In this document: piece by piece, positions 17,778 to 27,075 of the stretch
How positions within the stretch are numbered: the stretch's first letter is position 1
Layout of the letters: every line of letters begins with the position of its first letter
Source of the DNA: Usitatibacter palustris
GTDB lineage: Bacteria > Pseudomonadota > Gammaproteobacteria > Burkholderiales > Usitatibacteraceae
Direction of reading: 5' to 3'
Length of the DNA: 64,000 nucleotides
NCBI RefSeq assembly: GCF_013003985.1
Contig: NZ_CP053073.1
Location: 1,984,001 to 2,048,000 of the forward strand
Translations under genes and position numbers: made by a program
The notes under the pieces: generated by a model
Told to the model about the DNA's origin: nothing
The model's database searches: none
Seen by the model: the letters and a program-made list of their open reading frames with translations, nothing else

Positions 17778-19352
17778 ATGGAACCGCTCTACATCAAGAT
17801 GCACGATCGCGATAACGTCGCGATCGTCGCGAACGACGGCGGGCTGCCCGCCGGAACCGAATTCCCGTCGGGCCTGAAGCTCGTCGAACGCGTGCCGCAG
17901 GGCCACAAGGTGGCACTCGTCGCTCTTCCTGCGGGTGCGGAAGTTCGCCGCTACGACGTCGTGATCGGCCGCGCGGCCAAGGACCTTGCCGCCGGCGCCT
18001 GGGTCAACGAATCCACGCTGGAGGTGCTACCGGCGCGATCGCTCGAAGGCCTGCCGATCGCCACCGTGAAGCGCCCTCCCCTCGAGCCACTCGCGGGCTA
18101 CACCTTCGAGGGTTACCTCAACGCCGACGGCACGGTCGGTACGCGCAACCTCCTCGCGATCAGCCAGACGGTGCAATGCGTCTCCGGCGTCGTCGACTAT
18201 GCGGTCAAGCGCATCCGTGACCAGCTGCTGCCGAAGTATCCGAACGTGGATGACGTCGTCGCACTCGAGCACGTCTACGGTTGCGGCGTCGCGATCGACG
18301 CGCCGGACGCGAAGGTACCGATCCGCACGCTGCGCAACATCACGATGAACCCGAACTTTGGCAACGAAGTGATGGTGGTGAGCCTGGGGTGCGAGAAACT
18401 GCAGCCCGAGCGCCTGCTGCCGGCCGGCACGTTCCCGATCGTCGACGTACGCACGCCTGCACTGGGCAACACGCAGCAGGCCGCCGACACGGTCGTTCTC
18501 CAGGACGCGAAGCACGTGGGCTTCATGTCGATGGTGCAGTCGATCGTCGAAAGCGCCGAGGTGCATCTCAGGAAGCTCGATGCGCGCCGCCGCGTGACCG
18601 TTCCCGCGAGCGCACTCGTGGTCGGCGTGCAGTGCGGCGGCAGCGACGCCTTCAGCGGCGTCACCGCGAATCCCGCGGTCGGGTATTGCTCCGACTTGCT
18701 CGTCCGCGTCGGGGCCACGGTGATGTTCTCGGAGGTCACGGAGGTTCGCGACGGAATTGACCAGCTGACGTCACGCGCGGCCACACCGGAAGTCGCCGAC
18801 GCGATGATCCGCGAGATGGCCTGGTACGACGCGTATCTTGGCCGTGGGGGCGCGGACCGGAGCGCGAACACGTCGCCGGGCAACAAGAAAGGTGGGCTCT
18901 CGAACATCGTCGAGAAGGCCATGGGCTCGATCATCAAGAGCGGCACAGCACCCATCACCGGCGTGCTCTCGCCCGGAGAAAGCCTGAAGGATCGCGGCAT
19001 CAAGGCGGGCCTCGTCTATGCCGCCACGCCCGCGAGTGATTTCGTCTGCGGAACGCTGCAGGTCGCCGCGGGAATCAACCTTCATGTCTTCACGACCGGG
19101 CGCGGAACGCCGTATGGATTGGCCGAGGTGCCGGTGATCAAGGTCGCGACCCGATCCGATCTCGCCCGCCGCTGGCACGACCTCATGGACATCAACGCCG
19201 GGCGCATCAGCGACGGCAACGCCACCATCGAAGAGGTGGGCTGGGAGCTCTTCCGCATGATGCTCGAGGTCGCGAGCGGCAAGAAGACCTGGGCCGAGCA
19301 GTGGAAGCTGCACAACGCCCTCGCCCTGTTCAATCCCGCGCCGATTACCTGA
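17778..19352 (+). CDS. garD: Galactarate dehydratase
   Basis: 524 residues with the UxaA/GarD family layout: an N-terminal SAF-like domain (about 1-100) and the large catalytic region with [32 protein letters not shown] and [22 protein letters not shown], then [16 protein letters not shown]. It dehydrates galactarate to 5-dehydro-4-deoxy-D-glucarate using iron. Its stop overlaps the ATG of the next gene (TGATG), so garD and the isocitrate-lyase-family gene are translationally coupled. Confidence 0.94.
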   Translation: MEPLYIKMHDRDNVAIVANDGGLPAGTEFPSGLKLVERVPQGHKVALVALPAGAEVRRYDVVIGRAAKDLAAGAWVNESTLEVLPARSLEGLPIATVKRPPLEPLAGYTFEGYLNADGTVGTRNLLAISQTVQCVSGVVDYAVKRIRDQLLPKYPNVDDVVALEHVYGCGVAIDAPDAKVPIRTLRNITMNPNFGNEVMVVSLGCEKLQPERLLPAGTFPIVDVRTPALGNTQQAADTVVLQDAKHVGFMSMVQSIVESAEVHLRKLDARRRVTVPASALVVGVQCGGSDAFSGVTANPAVGYCSDLLVRVGATVMFSEVTEVRDGIDQLTSRAATPEVADAMIREMAWYDAYLGRGGADRSANTSPGNKKGGLSNIVEKAMGSIIKSGTAPITGVLSPGESLKDRGIKAGLVYAATPASDFVCGTLQVAAGINLHVFTTGRGTPYGLAEVPVIKVATRSDLARRWHDLMDINAGRISDGNATIEEVGWELFRMMLEVASGKKTWAEQWKLHNALALFNPAPIT

Positions 19353-20212
19353 TGCCTTCGTCCACCCTGCGGTCTCGTCTCCAGCAGAAGTCCCTTCTCA
19401 TCGCGCCCGGCGTCCACGACATGGTGTCGGTGCGCCTCGCGGCCACCTTCGGGTTCGAAGCCTTGTATATGACGGGCTTCGGAACGGTGGCTTCACACAT
19501 GGGCCTGCCCGATGCCGGCCTCGCGACCTACACCGACATGGTGGGACGCGTGAAGGCGATGGCCTCGATGGCCGGCGCGCCGCTGATCGCCGATGGCGAC
19601 ACCGGTTACGGCGGCCTCCTGAATGTGCGCCACACCGTGCGCGGCTATGAAGAAGCGGGTGCGGCCGCGATCCAGCTCGAGGACCAGGAGTTTCCGAAGA
19701 AGTGCGGCCACACGCCCGGGCGGCGCGTGATCCCGATGGACGACATGGTGAAGAAGATCCGCGTCGCGGTCGAAGCGCGATCCAATCCGGATTTCCTGAT
19801 CATCGCGCGCACCGATGCGCGGACCTCGCTAGGCCTCGACGAAGCGCTGCGCCGCGGTGAAGCGTATGCGAAGGCCGGTGCGGACATCCTCTTCATCGAG
19901 TCGCCCGAGTCCGAGGAAGAGATGCGCAAGATCGGTGCGACCTTCGAGCAGCCGCTGCTCGCCAACATGGTCGAGAAGGGACGCACGCCCGTCCTTTCAC
20001 GTGCAGACCTCGAAGCGATCGGCTACCGCCTCGCGATCTTTCCCGTTTCCGCGTTGCTCGCCGCCGTGAAGGCGATGAGCGTCGTTTACTCGCATCTCAA
20101 GGCGACGGGCTCGACCACAGGTGTCGCCGTGCCCCTCGAGGATTTCGCCGAGCTCACGAAGCTGATGGGATTCGCAGACGTCTGGGAATTCGACAAGCGC
20201 CACGCAGAATAA
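19352..20212 (+). CDS. Isocitrate lyase/PEP mutase-family enzyme
   Basis: 286 residues. The TIM-barrel family is shown by DMVSVRLAATFGFEALYMTG, the metal motif ADGDTGYGG, the second acidic motif IQLEDQEFPKKCGH and ARTDAR. The KKCGH loop is the form found in carbon-carbon lyases (isocitrate, 2-methylisocitrate and dimethylmalate lyases), not in phosphonate mutases. Coupled to garD by a one-base overlap, it may act on the galactarate breakdown product or a downstream oxo-acid. No GarL- or KdgD-type gene is present nearby, so this is a candidate for the next step, as inference only. Confidence 0.87.
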   Translation: MPSSTLRSRLQQKSLLIAPGVHDMVSVRLAATFGFEALYMTGFGTVASHMGLPDAGLATYTDMVGRVKAMASMAGAPLIADGDTGYGGLLNVRHTVRGYEEAGAAAIQLEDQEFPKKCGHTPGRRVIPMDDMVKKIRVAVEARSNPDFLIIARTDARTSLGLDEALRRGEAYAKAGADILFIESPESEEEMRKIGATFEQPLLANMVEKGRTPVLSRADLEAIGYRLAIFPVSALLAAVKAMSVVYSHLKATGSTTGVAVPLEDFAELTKLMGFADVWEFDKRHAE

Positions 20213-20231
20213 AGACAACAGAGGAGAAAAC

Positions 20232-21194
20232 ATGATCCGCCACATCGCCACCCTGGCCACGGCCGCCCTGCTCGCTTCGACCGCAGCCTTTGCCGACTTT
20301 CCCGACAAACCCATTCGCCTCATCGTCCCGTTCGCGCCCGGCGGCGTGACCGACACGAGCGGGCGCGTCGTCGCCGAAGCGCTTTCGAAACGCCTGGGCC
20401 AGCCGATCGTCGTGGAGAACAAGGCGGGTGCGTCGGGCAACATCGGCACGCAGGGTGTCGTGAACGCCGCGCCCGATGGCTACACGCTGGTCCTCGGCTT
20501 CGACGGCACGCTCGTCATCAACCCGCATGTGTTCGCGAACTTCCCCTTCGATTCGCTCAAGGACCTCGCACCCGTGGGCAAGATCGGCGATGCGGTGCTG
20601 ATCATCGTCGCGCATCCCTCGTTCCCGGCGAAGACGCTCAAGGACCTGATCGAGTACTCGAAGAAGCAGCCCGGAGGCGTGCCTTACGGGACCTCGGGTG
20701 TCGGCGGTACTCCGCATATCGCGGGCGAGCTCCTCAACCTGCAGACGGGATCGAAGCTCAACCACATCCCCTATAAAGGTGGCGGCGCGGCGATGACCGA
20801 CGCGCTCGGCGGACAAATTCCCCTGGTCTACACCGCGGTCGCCGGCGCCTCGACGCACGTGAAGGCCGGACGCCTCGTGCCGATTGCCGTTTCCAGCCGC
20901 GTGCGCGTGCCGGCCATGCCCGACGTGCCGACGTTCATCGAATCGGGCGTGCCGGATTTCGAGGCAAGCTCGTGGGTCGGGATCCTCGCGCCCGCGAAGA
21001 CGCCGCGCGCGATCATCGACAAGCTCAACAAGGAACTGAACGCCGTCCTCGCCTCGCCCGAGCTCGCCGAAAAACTCGCTACACTCGGCATCACGGCGAC
21101 CCCGGGAACGCCCGAGCAGTTCGCCGCGCAGATGAAGATGGACCTCGAGAAGTACGGCAAGGTCGTCAAGGCGGCCAACATCAAGGCAGAGTAG
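20232..21194 (+). CDS. Bug/TctC-type tripartite tricarboxylate receptor
   Basis: 320 residues: a signal peptide (HIATLATAALLASTAAFA) then the Bug family opening FPDKPIRLIVPFAPGGVTDTSGR, and GASGNIGTQGV, YGTSGVGGTPHIAGELL and NHIPYKGGGAA. It is a periplasmic solute-binding protein for carboxylates or related compounds. It follows the lyase gene by 19 bases with AGAGGAGA as ribosome site, so it probably belongs to the garD transcript and binds an aldarate or dicarboxylate. No TctA/TctB membrane genes lie nearby. Confidence 0.92.
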   Translation: MIRHIATLATAALLASTAAFADFPDKPIRLIVPFAPGGVTDTSGRVVAEALSKRLGQPIVVENKAGASGNIGTQGVVNAAPDGYTLVLGFDGTLVINPHVFANFPFDSLKDLAPVGKIGDAVLIIVAHPSFPAKTLKDLIEYSKKQPGGVPYGTSGVGGTPHIAGELLNLQTGSKLNHIPYKGGGAAMTDALGGQIPLVYTAVAGASTHVKAGRLVPIAVSSRVRVPAMPDVPTFIESGVPDFEASSWVGILAPAKTPRAIIDKLNKELNAVLASPELAEKLATLGITATPGTPEQFAAQMKMDLEKYGKVVKAANIKAE

Positions 21195-21229
21195 AACCCG
21201 CAGTCAAAAAAAATGCCCAGGGAGGGCAC

Positions 21230-24100
21230 ATGAGAATTCGATCGTTCGCGCGCACGGCCACCCTCGCAGCCATGCTGACGCTTGCCGCTGCCAGCGCGCT
21301 GGCGCAACAAGGCTTGCGCCTCTACGTCCCCGCCGGCAGCAGTGGCTCGGTCGCGTCCTTCACCCTGAATGCCGATGGCACCCTCGGGCCGGCCACCACC
21401 ATTCCCATCGGCGGCGGCACGAACCCCGCCCAGGCTTTGATGCGCGGGGACCAGGCCTTCGCGTACGTGGCCCTGGTCGGCACCGACCAGGTGGCACTCA
21501 TCAACACGGCGACCAACGCAGTGCAGACCTACGCGACGGGCGATGGGCCGCGCGGGGTGGCCATCAGCCCCAACGGGCAGCGGGTTTACGTGGCGAACAA
21601 CAGCAACGCGGGAACGGGTAACTCGGTGTCCGCGTTCAACGCCGATTCGCTGACCGGGCAGCTGACACCGGTCGCGACGATCGCGATGGGTGCGGGCACG
21701 ATGCCTCGCTTCCTGAAGTTCACGCCTGACGGATCGCGGCTGATCGTCGCCAACCAGGGCAATGGCGGCAGCAACGGAAGCGTCGCTGTCATCGATACCG
21801 CGACCAACGCCATCATCGCGACGATCAATACCGGCGGCCAGCTTACGGACATGGCCGTCACTCCCGACGGCACGCGCGCGTACGTTCCGTCGACGACAGC
21901 CCAGATCTTCGTCATCGATCTCGCCACCAACACCCTCCTGACAAGCTTCGCGATCTCCGGCAACAACTTCAGTCCCGTTTTCAGCGCCGATGGGACCCGC
22001 ATGTACACGGCCGTCAACAACCAGAACGCGATCGACGTCTTCGACACCACGACCAATACGGTCATCCAGAACAACGTGCCGATCGCGGGCAACGCGCCAA
22101 CCGGAATGGCCCTCAGCCCCGACGGGCGATCCTTGTACGTGACCGAGGGCAGCCCCTCGAACCTCGTGCAGCTCTTTTCGGTCGATCCCGTCACGGGCCT
22201 GCTCACGGCCGTCGCGGGCGCGACCTACGCCACCGGCCTCTCGCCGTATTACCCGGGCCTCTGCTCCAGTGCCGATGCCCTGGCGCTGCTCTCCGCGGGC
22301 GCGACCTTCGTGGCCAATACCGCGGCCGCATTGGACTGCACCGGCGGCACGCCGACGTTCACCGGCGGCACGCTTCGAATCAACGATGTCGCCATCGCGT
22401 TCACGCAACCCACGATCAGTCTCGGCGCGGCCGGCGGCACGGTCGACAGCAACGGCAACACGGCGACTTTCTTCGGCTCGATCGGAGGGCCCGGCGGTCT
22501 CACCAAGGCGGGCGCCAGCAGCCTTCTGCTCGCCGGCACGAGCACCTACAGCGGCGCCACGAACGTTTCGGCCGGCAGCCTCATCGTGAACGGCTCGATC
22601 GTCTCGCCAGTGTCGGTCGCTTCGGGCGCCGTTCTTACGGGCGGCGGAGTCGTCGGCGCGACCAACGTCGCCGGCGGCGGAACGCTCGCGCCGGGTGCGG
22701 CCATCGGCAATCTCCGGACGGGCAACCTCACGCTCGCCGCGGGCTCGACGCTGCAGGTCGATCTCAATGGCCCCACGCCCGGGACGCAGCACGACCAGGT
22801 CTCGGTGACGGGCACGGCCGCACTCGGCGGCGCGACGTTGACTGTGACGCTGGGCTTCACGCCGGTGCTCGGACAGGTCTTCACGATCATCAACAACGAT
22901 GGCGCGGATGCGGTGACGGGCACGTTCGCAGGATTGCCCGAGGGGTCGATCCTCACGGTCGGCGCTACCCAGTTCTACGTGAGCTACGCCGGCAGCGGCA
23001 ATGACGTCACGCTGACCGCGGCAGGTCTTCCCGGCGCGCCGGTCATCGGCACGGCGACACCCGGAAACGGAACGGCGACGATTGCGTTCACGCCGCCCGC
23101 GTCCAACGGTGGCGCGCCGATCACGGCTTACACGGTGACCTGTACGCCCGGGCCTTTCGGCAATTCCGGCGCAGCCTCCCCCATCACTGTCGCGGGTCTG
23201 GCCAACGGCACGCCGTACACCTGCTCGGTGACGGCGACGAACGCCATTGGCACGGGGCCGGCGTCCGCCACCATCGCCGTGACACCCGCGAACGTTCCGG
23301 GCGCACCGACGATTGGCGCGGTCACACCGGGCAACGGACAGGCGACGGTTGCCTTCACCGCACCCGCGTCGAACGGCGGTTCGCCGATCACCGGCTACAC
23401 CGCGACTTGCGGTGCGTTCAGCGCGAACGGCGCTGCTTCACCGCTCGTCGTCACGGGACTCACCAACGGGACGCTCTACAACTGCTCGGTCACCGCGACG
23501 AATTCCCAGGGCACGGGGCCGGCATCGGCCACGGCGAGCGTCACGCCGTTCGCGCCGGGCATGACGACTTACAGCGGTCCTTCTGCAACCGGGACGGGAA
23601 CAATCACGGCGTCGTTCACCGGCGGCGGCGCGACCTGCGGTTACGCGACACCGCAATTCATCGGCGCACCTCCAGGGGCGGCCCCGATTCCGCCGACCGC
23701 GCCGGGCAGCACGACCTTCCCGCATGGCCTGTTCGATTTCAGGACGACGGCATGCACGCCGGGTGCGACGTTGATCTTCACGATCACGTATCCGGCGGCG
23801 CTTCCCGCCGGCACGAGCTATTGGAAGTACGGCCCGACGGCGAGCAACACGGCGCCGCACTGGTACACGCTGCCCGCGACGATCGTCGGCAACACCGCGA
23901 CGTTCACGATCACAGATGGCGGGTTGGGTGATGACGATCTCGCCGCCAACGGCACGATCGTCGACCAGGGTGGGCCAGGGGTGCCCGGCGCACCCGGCAC
24001 GGTAACCGCGGTTCCGACGCTCTCGCAGTGGATGCTGATCCTGCTGATGCTGCTGGTGGGCAGCGCCGGCGCGCGAGTGGTGAGGCAACGCACGCGGTAG
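21230..24100 (+). CDS. Large mosaic surface protein with IPTL-CTERM sorting signal
   Basis: 956 residues from ATG 21230 (GGGAGGG upstream). Order: signal peptide (about 1-25); a YVTN-type beta-propeller (about 30-345; repeats such as QRVYVANNSN, VAVIDTATNAIIATI, DGTRAYVPST); an autotransporter-associated repeat region (about 420-600, GGLTKAGASSLLLAGTSTYS); two fibronectin-type III-like domains (about 605-695 and 695-780, both with ATVAF/ATIAF and TCSVTATN); a choice-of-anchor-like domain; and the last 30 residues with VPTLSQWMLILLMLL, a helix and an Arg tail. That ending is an IPTL-CTERM sorting signal, expected to be handled by an exosortase-type system. There is no autotransporter barrel. 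Confidence 0.88.
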   Translation: MRIRSFARTATLAAMLTLAAASALAQQGLRLYVPAGSSGSVASFTLNADGTLGPATTIPIGGGTNPAQALMRGDQAFAYVALVGTDQVALINTATNAVQTYATGDGPRGVAISPNGQRVYVANNSNAGTGNSVSAFNADSLTGQLTPVATIAMGAGTMPRFLKFTPDGSRLIVANQGNGGSNGSVAVIDTATNAIIATINTGGQLTDMAVTPDGTRAYVPSTTAQIFVIDLATNTLLTSFAISGNNFSPVFSADGTRMYTAVNNQNAIDVFDTTTNTVIQNNVPIAGNAPTGMALSPDGRSLYVTEGSPSNLVQLFSVDPVTGLLTAVAGATYATGLSPYYPGLCSSADALALLSAGATFVANTAAALDCTGGTPTFTGGTLRINDVAIAFTQPTISLGAAGGTVDSNGNTATFFGSIGGPGGLTKAGASSLLLAGTSTYSGATNVSAGSLIVNGSIVSPVSVASGAVLTGGGVVGATNVAGGGTLAPGAAIGNLRTGNLTLAAGSTLQVDLNGPTPGTQHDQVSVTGTAALGGATLTVTLGFTPVLGQVFTIINNDGADAVTGTFAGLPEGSILTVGATQFYVSYAGSGNDVTLTAAGLPGAPVIGTATPGNGTATIAFTPPASNGGAPITAYTVTCTPGPFGNSGAASPITVAGLANGTPYTCSVTATNAIGTGPASATIAVTPANVPGAPTIGAVTPGNGQATVAFTAPASNGGSPITGYTATCGAFSANGAASPLVVTGLTNGTLYNCSVTATNSQGTGPASATASVTPFAPGMTTYSGPSATGTGTITASFTGGGATCGYATPQFIGAPPGAAPIPPTAPGSTTFPHGLFDFRTTACTPGATLIFTITYPAALPAGTSYWKYGPTASNTAPHWYTLPATIVGNTATFTITDGGLGDDDLAANGTIVDQGGPGVPGAPGTVTAVPTLSQWMLILLMLLVGSAGARVVRQRTR

Positions 24101-24111
24101 ATCGCGAACTG

Positions 24112-24146
24112 AGGTGCGCACCTACGCGCGCGTAGGTGGCGCACCT
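24112..24146. repeat. Inverted repeat downstream of the IPTL-CTERM gene
   Basis: AGGTGCGC-ACCTACGCG pairs with CGCGTAGGT-G-GCGCACCT (one bulged G), a near-perfect 17-base-pair stem. There is no T-run, so it is not a classical terminator; it may slow decay of the upstream mRNA or be a protein site ahead of katE. Confidence 0.6.
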
Positions 24147-24211
24147 ACAGGGCGGGCAAGCGGTAGTGCCTAGCATGGCTCCAGTGTCTTTCAACAACTC
24201 TGGAGCTTACG

Positions 24212-26395
24212 ATGGCCCGACGTGCGTCCCCCAAACCGAAGAACGATGCCGCGGCCCGCAAGGCCGCCGCCACGCAAGCAGTTGCCGCGGCATTTCCCTA
24301 CAACTCGAACAAGCCCGCGGAGTTTGGCGAAGGCAGCGCGCGCCAGAAACCCGGCGCGACGGCGAAGGTTGATCCTTCCCTGACCGATAGCGGCGGCCAG
24401 GTGCTGACGACCAACTTCGGCGCGCCCATCGCCGACAACCAGAATTCCCTGAAGGCGGGCCTGCGTGGGCCGGCGCTGCTCGAAGACTTCATCCTGCGCG
24501 AGAAGATCACGCACTTCGACCACGAGCGCATTCCCGAGCGCATCGTGCATGCGCGCGGCTCGGGTGCGCATGGCTACTTCGAATGCTACGAACCGCAGAC
24601 GAAGGTCACGCGGGCTTCCTTCCTTTCGGCCAAGGGCAAGCGTACGCCCGTCTTCGTGCGCTTCTCGACCGTTGCCGGCGAGCGTGGCTCGGCCGACACG
24701 CCGCGCGACGTGCGCGGCTTCGCGACGAAGTTCTACACCGACGAGGGCAACTTCGACATCGTCGGCAACAACATCCCCGTGTTCTTCATCCAGGACGCGA
24801 TGAAGTTCCCGGACCTCGTCCATGCCGTGAAGCCCGAGCCGCACAACGGGATGCCGCAGGCGGCCAGCGCGCACGACACGTTCTGGGACTTCGTATCCCT
24901 CATGCCCGAGTCCACGCACATGCTGATGTGGGCGATGTCCGACCGCGCCCTGCCCCGCAACTTCCGGACGATGCAGGGCTTCGGCGTCCACACGTTCCGC
25001 TTGGTGAACGCGAAGGATGAATCGCGATTCGTGAAGTTCCATTGGAACCCGGTGTTCGGAACGCACTCGATGGATTGGGATGAAAGCGCGAAGCTCATGG
25101 GCGCCGATCCCGATTTCCAGCGTCGCGACCTCTGGGAATCGATCGAAGCCGGTGTGTTCCCCGAATGGGAGCTGGGGCTGCAGGTCTTCACCGAGGCGCA
25201 GGCGGAGAAGTTCAGCTTCGACGTCCTCGATGCCACGAAGCTGGTACCCGAAGAGCTGGTCCCCGTGACGCCCGTGGGGCGCATGGTGCTCGATCGCAAT
25301 CCCGACAACTTCTTCGCGGAGACCGAGCAGGTCGCCTTCGGCGTGCAGAACCTCGTCCCGGGCATCGACTTCTCGAACGACCCGCTCCTCGCGGGCCGGA
25401 TCCATTCGTATTTCGACACGCAGCTCTCGCGCCTGGGGGGCCCCAACTTCCACGAGATTCCGATCAACGCCCCCCTCGCACAGGCCCACAACAACCAACG
25501 CGACGGCATCGGCCGCCAGGCGATTCATCGCGGCCGCGTCGCGTATGAACCCAATTCACTGGGCGGCGGCTGTCCTTTCCAGGCCGGGTCCGCAGGCTTT
25601 CGCTCGTTTCCGCAGCCGATGGATGGCGACAAGGTTCGCGGCAAGCCCGAGAAGTTCGCCGACCACTATTCGCAAGCCACGCTTTTCTGGAACAGCCAGC
25701 AGCCTTACGAGCAGGCCCATATCGTCCGCGGTTTCCGCTTCGAGCTCACGAAGGTGACCGTGCCCGCCATCCGCGAGCGCACCTTGTCCATGCTGCGCAA
25801 TGTGTCCGACGATCTTGCGAAGCAGGTCGCCTACGGTTTGGGCGTGGCACTTCCCAAGGCGATGCCCCAAGTCTCGCCGACGCCTCGCACCGAGGTGAAG
25901 GTCTCGCCCGCGCTGTCGTTGAGCGCGAGACCGGGCAACGGGGATGTGCGCGGTCGGTGCGTCGCGGTGCTCGTGGCGCCGGGAACCGATGCGCGGTCGA
26001 CTGACGCAGTCAAGGCGGCCCTGGCCAAGTCGGGCGTCGTCGTGAAGGTGCTGGCGCCGCGACTGGGGGCATTCAAGAGCGTAGGCGGCACCATCGATCC
26101 CGACAGCACGCTCGAGACGAATCCTTCCGTGACCTTCGACGGCGTGGTGATTCCCGATGGCGCCGATGGAGCGGAAGCCCTCGCGGCACTGGGCCAGGCC
26201 CTCGAATTCCTGAAGGACCAGTTCCGCCACGCCAAGCCGATCGCGGGCCTGGGCGCGGGCGCCACCCTGCTCGCAGCCGCAGGCATCGAGGAGGACAAGA
26301 AGGACTGGGCGCTCGCGAGCACGACGGCCTCGTTCATCGCAGCGCTGGCTCGCCATCGCAACTGGGAGCGCCAGGCCGACCCGCCGCCGGTTTGA
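24212..26395 (+). CDS. katE: Large-subunit catalase with C-terminal DJ-1/PfpI-like domain
   Basis: 727 residues. Catalase core (about 50-560): catalytic His113 in [14 protein letters not shown], the NADPH/heme-side motif [20 protein letters not shown], and the heme-ligand Tyr motif [20 protein letters not shown]-terminal flavodoxin/DJ-1-like domain (about 575-720, [31 protein letters not shown]) identifies the large HPII type. A Lys/Ala-rich N-terminal extension precedes the core. It decomposes hydrogen peroxide in the cytoplasm. In Enterobacteria this type is a stationary-phase enzyme; here it directly precedes the sigma-54 stress cluster. Confidence 0.96.
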   Translation: MARRASPKPKNDAAARKAAATQAVAAAFPYNSNKPAEFGEGSARQKPGATAKVDPSLTDSGGQVLTTNFGAPIADNQNSLKAGLRGPALLEDFILREKITHFDHERIPERIVHARGSGAHGYFECYEPQTKVTRASFLSAKGKRTPVFVRFSTVAGERGSADTPRDVRGFATKFYTDEGNFDIVGNNIPVFFIQDAMKFPDLVHAVKPEPHNGMPQAASAHDTFWDFVSLMPESTHMLMWAMSDRALPRNFRTMQGFGVHTFRLVNAKDESRFVKFHWNPVFGTHSMDWDESAKLMGADPDFQRRDLWESIEAGVFPEWELGLQVFTEAQAEKFSFDVLDATKLVPEELVPVTPVGRMVLDRNPDNFFAETEQVAFGVQNLVPGIDFSNDPLLAGRIHSYFDTQLSRLGGPNFHEIPINAPLAQAHNNQRDGIGRQAIHRGRVAYEPNSLGGGCPFQAGSAGFRSFPQPMDGDKVRGKPEKFADHYSQATLFWNSQQPYEQAHIVRGFRFELTKVTVPAIRERTLSMLRNVSDDLAKQVAYGLGVALPKAMPQVSPTPRTEVKVSPALSLSARPGNGDVRGRCVAVLVAPGTDARSTDAVKAALAKSGVVVKVLAPRLGAFKSVGGTIDPDSTLETNPSVTFDGVVIPDGADGAEALAALGQALEFLKDQFRHAKPIAGLGAGATLLAAAGIEEDKKDWALASTTASFIAALARHRNWERQADPPPV

Positions 26396-26410
26396 TGCGG
26401 CGCGAGCAGG

Positions 26411-26440
26411 ACAAAAAAAACGAGGGGCGAAAGCCCCTCG
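26411..26440 (-). terminator. Intrinsic terminator of the PA2169-like gene
   Basis: The perfect stem CGAGGGGC-GAAA-GCCCCTCG (26421-26440) is followed on the minus strand by a run of eight T (the A-run at 26413-26420). The T-run lies only on the minus-strand side, so it mainly ends the gene at 26465-26920 and not katE. Confidence 0.85.
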
Positions 26441-26464
26441 AACCCCACGCAAAAACGGTTTGGC

Positions 26465-26920
26465 CTAGGCGGACTTGCGGCGACGCTCGTCGCGCAGCAT
26501 CTTCACCTTGTCGTGGTTGTGCACGACGCCCTGGTACTGAGACTGGACGATCGTGCGCACGTTGGGTGGCAGGTTTTCCTGCAGGCACTTCGCATAGGCC
26601 TTGATGGCGACATCCTCGCCGCGCTCGCATTCCTCGAGCACCGCGAGATCGTCGTTGCTGGTGACGGCGGTCTTCACGTTGAGCCAGGCGCGGTGCAGCG
26701 CGGCTGAAGCGCTGCCGCTCGTGCCGGGCTTGCCGCCCAGGCGCGCGACTTCCACGCCCAGGACGCGGGCGGCATCTCCACAACGACGCGCGCACTGCTC
26801 GAAGTAGGCCTTGAGCTGCGCATCCTTCGCGCCCTCGGCGCAGGTCACGAACCCGCGCTCGCCGTCCTTCGATACCTCGATGAGTTCATTCAGGCAATTG
26901 GCAATCTGCTGGTTTTCCAT
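26465..26920 (-). CDS. PA2169-family four-helix-bundle protein (DUF2383)
   Basis: 151 residues from ATG 26920 (AGGAG nine bases upstream; a closer ATG three codons earlier would leave no spacing). All-helical sequence: CLNELIEVSKDGERGFVTCAEGAKD and the second half with CERGEDVAIKAYAKCL match the PA2169/DUF2383 ferritin-like bundle, a stress-associated family of unknown biochemical role. A sigma-54-type promoter (26980-26995) lies about 60 bases upstream and a possible activator site at 27029-27042. It is the most leftward member of the proposed sigma-54 regulon. Confidence 0.85.
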   Translation of the reverse strand: MENQQIANCLNELIEVSKDGERGFVTCAEGAKDAQLKAYFEQCARRCGDAARVLGVEVARLGGKPGTSGSASAALHRAWLNVKTAVTSNDDLAVLEECERGEDVAIKAYAKCLQENLPPNVRTIVQSQYQGVVHNHDKVKMLRDERRRKSA

Positions 26921-26979
26921 CACTTGCATCTCCTGTGAGTAGTTGCGGGCCGTGCCGCGAGATCGGACAACAGGTGAGC

Positions 26980-26995
26980 CGCAACATCCGTGCCG
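26980..26995 (-). promoter_or_regulatory. Sigma-54 (-24/-12) promoter for the PA2169-like gene
   Basis: On the minus strand the sequence reads CGGCACGGATGTTGCG. It matches consensus GGCAC-N5-TTGC fully in the core, with exactly ten bases between the GG and GC. The predicted start is near 26969, giving a leader of about 50 bases before ATG 26920. Confidence 0.7.
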
Positions 26996-27028
26996 CCCAT
27001 GTCCTACTGGGGGAGGCACGCCGTCGGC

Positions 27029-27042
27029 AACGCACTCGTGCA
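27029..27042. promoter_or_regulatory. Candidate activator site (AACGCAC-T-CGTGCA)
   Basis: A dyad GCAC-TC-GTGC centred about 65 bases upstream of the predicted sigma-54 start of the PA2169-like gene. Almost the same sequence, AACGCAC-GC-CGTGCA, lies between the two divergent sigma-54 promoters at 30471-30485. A shared upstream activator site is the simplest reading, unproven. Confidence 0.45.
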
Positions 27043-27075
27043 GTTCCTGCGTCGGATACCGGAACGCCTTACACC

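Noticed and set aside
22440..23030. Autotransporter
   Set aside because: A PATR-like repeat is present, but there is no C-terminal beta-barrel; the protein ends in an IPTL-CTERM signal instead.
26421..26440. Terminator of katE
   Set aside because: The T-run that follows the stem exists only on the minus strand, so it belongs to the convergent PA2169-like gene.
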